Below are positions 61,289 through 64,000 of a DNA stretch of 64,000 bases, piece by piece (the stretch's first letter is position 1; each line of letters begins with the position of its first letter). The stretch lies in the NCBI RefSeq assembly GCF_014198245.1, contig NZ_JACIHE010000009.1:204691-268690 (forward strand). The letters are read 5' to 3'. A program made the position numbers and the translations under genes. The DNA comes from Bradyrhizobium sp. cir1 (GTDB lineage: Bacteria > Pseudomonadota > Alphaproteobacteria > Rhizobiales > Xanthobacteraceae). A model generated the notes under the pieces. It saw nothing but the letters and a program-made list of their open reading frames with translations. It was not told where the DNA came from and made no database searches.

Positions 61289-62872
61289 TTACCAGTTGCG
61301 CTGAGCGCGGAGGATCATGGCGATCGAGTCCTGATCCTTCAGCTCGTAGGTCGCGGCCGGCTTGGCGGTCGTGGCAGACGGGGAGATACCAACCGTACCG
61401 GAGTACTTCTGGTCGAGATGGGTCCAGGACAGGTCGGCCGAGAAGGTCAGGTTCTTGACCGGGGTCCAGCGGGTGACGATACCGAGCTGGCCGATCGCGA
61501 AGTTCGGGTTACAGCCGGTCACACCGGCCAGGCCGCCGAACACACCGCCGGTGCCGGTGGCGCCGCAGAGCGTGGTCTTGGCGAGGGTGCCGAACTGGGC
61601 CTGAGCGTAAGCACCGTAGAGCGCAGTGTTCCAGGAGGGATCCCAGTTGTGGGTGTAGGCGCCACGGAAGCCCCAGGTCTTGACGGTTTCCTGCGAGCTG
61701 CCGGTCACGAACACCGTGTCGGGAGCGTTGGCGAAGCCGATGCTGCCATAAGCACCGGCAAGACCCGAGCTGCCGTACAGCGCGTAGCTGCTGCCCGACA
61801 GGTTCTGGAAGTTGTAGCGGGTCGCACCGTCGGTGTAGACGCCCTGGATGTTGATCGTGTCACCCGCGCCGGTCGGGATGTTCTTGATCGACAGAGCGAG
61901 CTGAACCGCCCAGCCCCACTTGTCGTCGGGGTGGCCGGTGGTTTCGGTCGCGCCGTAATAGCCGACGTGGTTGTCATGCGCAGCCACCGACGCCTGGAAC
62001 AGGCCCCAGGCCTGGTCGACACGGACCTGACCAACAAGGTTCGGCGAACGCGAGCCGCCGAGAGCGTTGGTGCCGTACGAGCCGCCGATCATGCCGCCCG
62101 CGGTCGCGCCGGTCATGTTGAGGTTGCCGGCCTGATAGTACGCGGTCGCATCTTCAGCCGAGAACGACGCCGTCACGCCCTGGCCGAAATCGGCCGTGTA
62201 GGTGAACTGGGTGACGCCGGTCACGGTGCCGCTGCCGCCGACCAGGTTGTCGGTGATGTTGCCGGGATAGTTGGTCCAGGGCGCGTCGAACTGCGACACG
62301 GCCTTACCCATCGTGAAGCCGGCGAACTGGATGAAGGCGTAGTACACGCCGAGCGCACCGGCCGAGGTGTTACCGTCGGTGCCGTTCACCGAGCCAGAGC
62401 CGTTCGAACCGACGAGGCCGGTGCCCGCAGCGTTGAGACCAAGCGTACCGCTGTACTGGGTACCACCCGTTGCCGAACCGGTGGGCGTATAGTTGCCGGT
62501 CGTCCAGGTGAACACGCCGTCGAAGAAGGTGCGGACCACGCCGTACTCGGTCGCGGTGCGCGTGTCGATGTTCAGGTCTTCACGAGCGCGGAAGGTGTAG
62601 TAGTTCATCATGCGGTTGCGAGCACCCGCAGTACCGCCCTGGTTCGGATTGAAGTCCGAGTTGGTGTTCAGGTTTGCGTCAGCGCGCAGGTAACCACCGA
62701 GCTTGATGCAGGTGTCGGTGCCCGGGATGTAGTAGAAGCCGGCGCCGTACAGCGAGCAGATCTTCACGTATTCGACCGCCTTGGCCTTCACGGGGAGATC
62801 GGCTGCGAACGCACCGGAGACGGCCATCAGGCCGGCTGCCGAGCCGAGAAAGAGCGTCTTCGTCAACTTCAT
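61289..62872 (-). CDS. Outer-membrane porin (Porin_2 family)
   Basis: This 527-residue trimeric beta-barrel porin has a signal peptide (TKTLFLGSAAGLMAVSGAFAADLP). The mature start VKAKAVEYVKICSLYGAGFYYIPGTDTCIKLGGYLRAD has the two cysteines typical of rhizobial/Brucella Omp2-like porins. The chain is rich in Gly, Thr, Asn and aromatic residues and ends in QRNW with a terminal aromatic residue. The ATG at 62872 follows GGAGGTTTATCTA, a strong ribosome site. Probably highly expressed, for uptake of small hydrophilic solutes. Confidence 0.95.
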   Translation of the reverse strand: MKLTKTLFLGSAAGLMAVSGAFAADLPVKAKAVEYVKICSLYGAGFYYIPGTDTCIKLGGYLRADANLNTNSDFNPNQGGTAGARNRMMNYYTFRAREDLNIDTRTATEYGVVRTFFDGVFTWTTGNYTPTGSATGGTQYSGTLGLNAAGTGLVGSNGSGSVNGTDGNTSAGALGVYYAFIQFAGFTMGKAVSQFDAPWTNYPGNITDNLVGGSGTVTGVTQFTYTADFGQGVTASFSAEDATAYYQAGNLNMTGATAGGMIGGSYGTNALGGSRSPNLVGQVRVDQAWGLFQASVAAHDNHVGYYGATETTGHPDDKWGWAVQLALSIKNIPTGAGDTINIQGVYTDGATRYNFQNLSGSSYALYGSSGLAGAYGSIGFANAPDTVFVTGSSQETVKTWGFRGAYTHNWDPSWNTALYGAYAQAQFGTLAKTTLCGATGTGGVFGGLAGVTGCNPNFAIGQLGIVTRWTPVKNLTFSADLSWTHLDQKYSGTVGISPSATTAKPAATYELKDQDSIAMILRAQRNW

Positions 62873-63130
62873 TAGATAAACCTCCAGGTCGGTTCAGGGG
62901 GCTCGGCTCCTCGGTGGAGGCCGCTGGACCCTCTCAATTTCCGTTCAATTCAGGTCCGCACTGAAGGTCCGGACTGAAACGACAGCGAGGTGCCCCCCCT
63001 CCGTCGTGACCTCACATATAGTTTATAAAAACAATCGCCTCAATTCATTGATTTGATGAAGCGTAAGTTCGGAAGGCGCTGTTGCCTGCGAGCAACAGGA
63101 GATAAGCAACACGGCGCAAGTATTTGAAAC
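62873..63130. other. Porin upstream region
   Basis: About 260 nt that must hold the porin promoter and leader. TATAGTTTATAAAAACAAT near 63015 is A/T-rich and may hold the -10 on the minus strand. No gene was seen. Confidence 0.4.
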
Positions 63131-63225
63131 AAAAGAAAAAGCCCTCAGGGGGCATCCCGAGGGCTTTCTTGGAGGTCTCACATCGCTGGTCTTTGACAGC
63201 GGTCAAGAGCAGCAAATTCTGAGTG
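63131..63225 (-). ncRNA. Candidate small RNA ending in a strong terminator
   Basis: On the minus strand a promoter-like TTGCAA (63259-63254) and TTATGC (63237-63232) precede about 95 nt. These include a CGCTG/CAGCG hairpin, the single-stranded segment GACCTCCAAG and a final terminator stem AAGCCCTC/GAGGGCTT (63139-63166) followed by TTTCTTTTG. No protein-coding transcript reads into this terminator. Confidence 0.4.
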
Positions 63226-63383
63226 GGTGAGGCATAACTAAATAAATTGCTTTTTGCAAGCATTAAGTGGCGACACGATTTCCCCAATGAAGTGTTCCAT
63301 GCACGATATGCGAGACGGCATCCCATTATCCCGGTAAAAGGCTGATCAAAGACAAAAAGAAAAATGATCAAGGGGGAGGCCAC

Positions 63384-63863
63384 ATGATCGAGAAGAAGCT
63401 CGACCGGGCGATTACGGACTTCATCTGGAATATCGTTGAAATCCACTCGCAGCTCGAGGACATCCACAGCAGCTGGGCCGGCTTGCTGGGCATTACCGAG
63501 CCGCAATGGCTGATCCTGATGGCCATCACCGAGCTGGACGAGGGGCACGGCGTCGCCGGAATCGACATTGCGAACAAGTTGCGGGTCCACCCCGCCTTCG
63601 TGACCAACCAGACCAAGAGCCTCGAGAAGGGCGGATTCCTGTCGCGACGGCCGGCGGCCGACGACGCCCGCTTCGTTCTGATGTCGCTGACGGAAAAGGC
63701 GACGACAGACATCGAAAAACTGGCCAAGCGGAAGCTCGCCCTGAATTCGACCATGTTCAACGAGCTCGACGAGAAGACCCTCGCCGACCTGAATGCCGCG
63801 CTCGCGACCATCGCAAAGAATGCCCGGCTCGCTGCACGGCTGCTGGCCATCGACGTCTCGTGA
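63384..63863 (+). CDS. MarR family transcriptional regulator
   Basis: This 159-residue winged-helix regulator has its core at about residues 35-105 (EPQWLILMAITELDEGHGVAGIDIANKLRVHPAFVTNQTKSLEKGGFLSRRPAADDARFVLMSLTEK, in part). It lacks the cysteine motif of the two MarR-type genes near the flagellar cluster. The ATG follows AAGGGGGAGGCCAC. The ligand and targets are unknown; it is preceded by the candidate small RNA on the other strand. Confidence 0.88.
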   Translation: MIEKKLDRAITDFIWNIVEIHSQLEDIHSSWAGLLGITEPQWLILMAITELDEGHGVAGIDIANKLRVHPAFVTNQTKSLEKGGFLSRRPAADDARFVLMSLTEKATTDIEKLAKRKLALNSTMFNELDEKTLADLNAALATIAKNARLAARLLAIDVS

Positions 63864-63928
63864 TCCGCGGTCTTCCCGACGCAGGCTATCGCATATGAAG
63901 AGGACTGGCGGATAGCTCGCCCGCAGCC

Positions 63929-63971
63929 GATCCTTCGAGACGCCCGCCGATGGCGGGCCCTCAGGATGAGG
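63929..63971. repeat. Short palindromic intergenic repeat
   Basis: ATCCTTCGAGACGCCCGCC, a small hairpin and GGCGGGCCCTCAGGATGAG form a repeat of the kind that reads CCTTCGAGACG...CTCAGGATGAGG in many Rhizobiales genomes. It may act as a terminator for the MarR gene. Confidence 0.65.
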
Positions 63972-64000
63972 GCGGAGTGCGCGGCGGCAATTTCAACGGG

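Noticed and set aside
63045..63590. 181-codon minus-strand frame
   Set aside because: It covers the candidate small RNA, its terminator and the start of a real MarR gene, has no ribosome site and no protein-like composition.
1..64000. CRISPR array, prophage, insertion sequence, tRNA or rRNA
   Set aside because: No regularly spaced repeats, phage structural genes, transposase frames or tRNA-like cloverleaf sequences were recognised in reading the window.

Overview
The window is high-GC alphaproteobacterial chromosome and almost certainly comes from Bradyrhizobium or a close relative. The evidence is the gene content (a Rhizobiales-style flagellar cluster with motB-motC-fliK, motE, flaF and flbT), the Porin_2 family porin, and several palindromic intergenic repeats of a kind I recognise from Bradyrhizobium genomes. 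No tRNA, rRNA, CRISPR array, insertion sequence or prophage was seen. This is an assignment from reading, not from a database search.

Positions 1-21,000 hold metabolic and transport genes. They are: a partial MFS (MHS-type) transporter with a divergent TetR regulator; an ABC uptake operon of the spermidine/putrescine type (ATPase, haloacid dehalogenase-like hydrolase, FAD-dependent amine oxidase-like enzyme, binding protein, two permeases) with a divergent LysR regulator; and a sugar-acid catabolic locus. That locus has a GntR regulator, TRAP transporter dctPQM, a zinc L-idonate/L-gulonate-type dehydrogenase and mannonate dehydratase uxuA in one direction, and fructuronate reductase uxuB divergent from a shared operator. 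Next come an NTF2-like protein, a HAD phosphatase, an SDR protein, a serine hydrolase and a Tat-exported dienelactone hydrolase.

Positions 22,176-58,670 are a nearly complete flagellar gene set resembling the lateral (thin) flagellar system of Bradyrhizobium. It has the Rem/LafR-type regulator and an adjacent membrane protein, then on the minus strand flgE-flgK-flgL-flaF-flbT-flgD-fliQ-flhA-fliR plus four small genes; fliF-fliH-motB-motC-fliK-transglycosylase; two tandem flagellins; motE-flgH-fliL-fliP; flgB-flgC-fliE-flgG-flgA-flgI; and motA-fliM-(small protein)-fliN-fliG-flhB. On the plus strand it has a DUF1217-type gene, flgF and fliI. There are no chemotaxis genes. Paralogous MarR-type regulators with four conserved C-terminal cysteines sit at the two ends (21,580 and 59,504).

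The main new observation is a 16-bp direct-repeat motif, read on the coding strand as approximately CAAGC-N6-CAAGC with an 11-bp period. It occurs once in front of every recognisable flagellar transcription unit, in the right orientation, followed after 9 nt by a -10-like hexamer. It lies 45-54 nt upstream of start codons, and 141/142 nt upstream for the two flagellins. It is a strong candidate LafR binding site. It also brings an uncharacterised membrane/coiled-coil gene (22,176-23,120) into the regulon and supports non-ATG starts for motA and flgB. The two flagellin mRNAs have conserved leaders of about 118 nt in which ATGTCCC can pair with the Shine-Dalgarno segment GGGACAT, a plausible target for FlbT-type post-transcriptional control.

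Positions 58,671-64,000 hold repeat-rich intergenic DNA, the second Cys-MarR gene, a long Bradyrhizobium-type dispersed repeat, the porin with a strong terminator, a candidate small RNA, a third MarR gene and another palindromic repeat.
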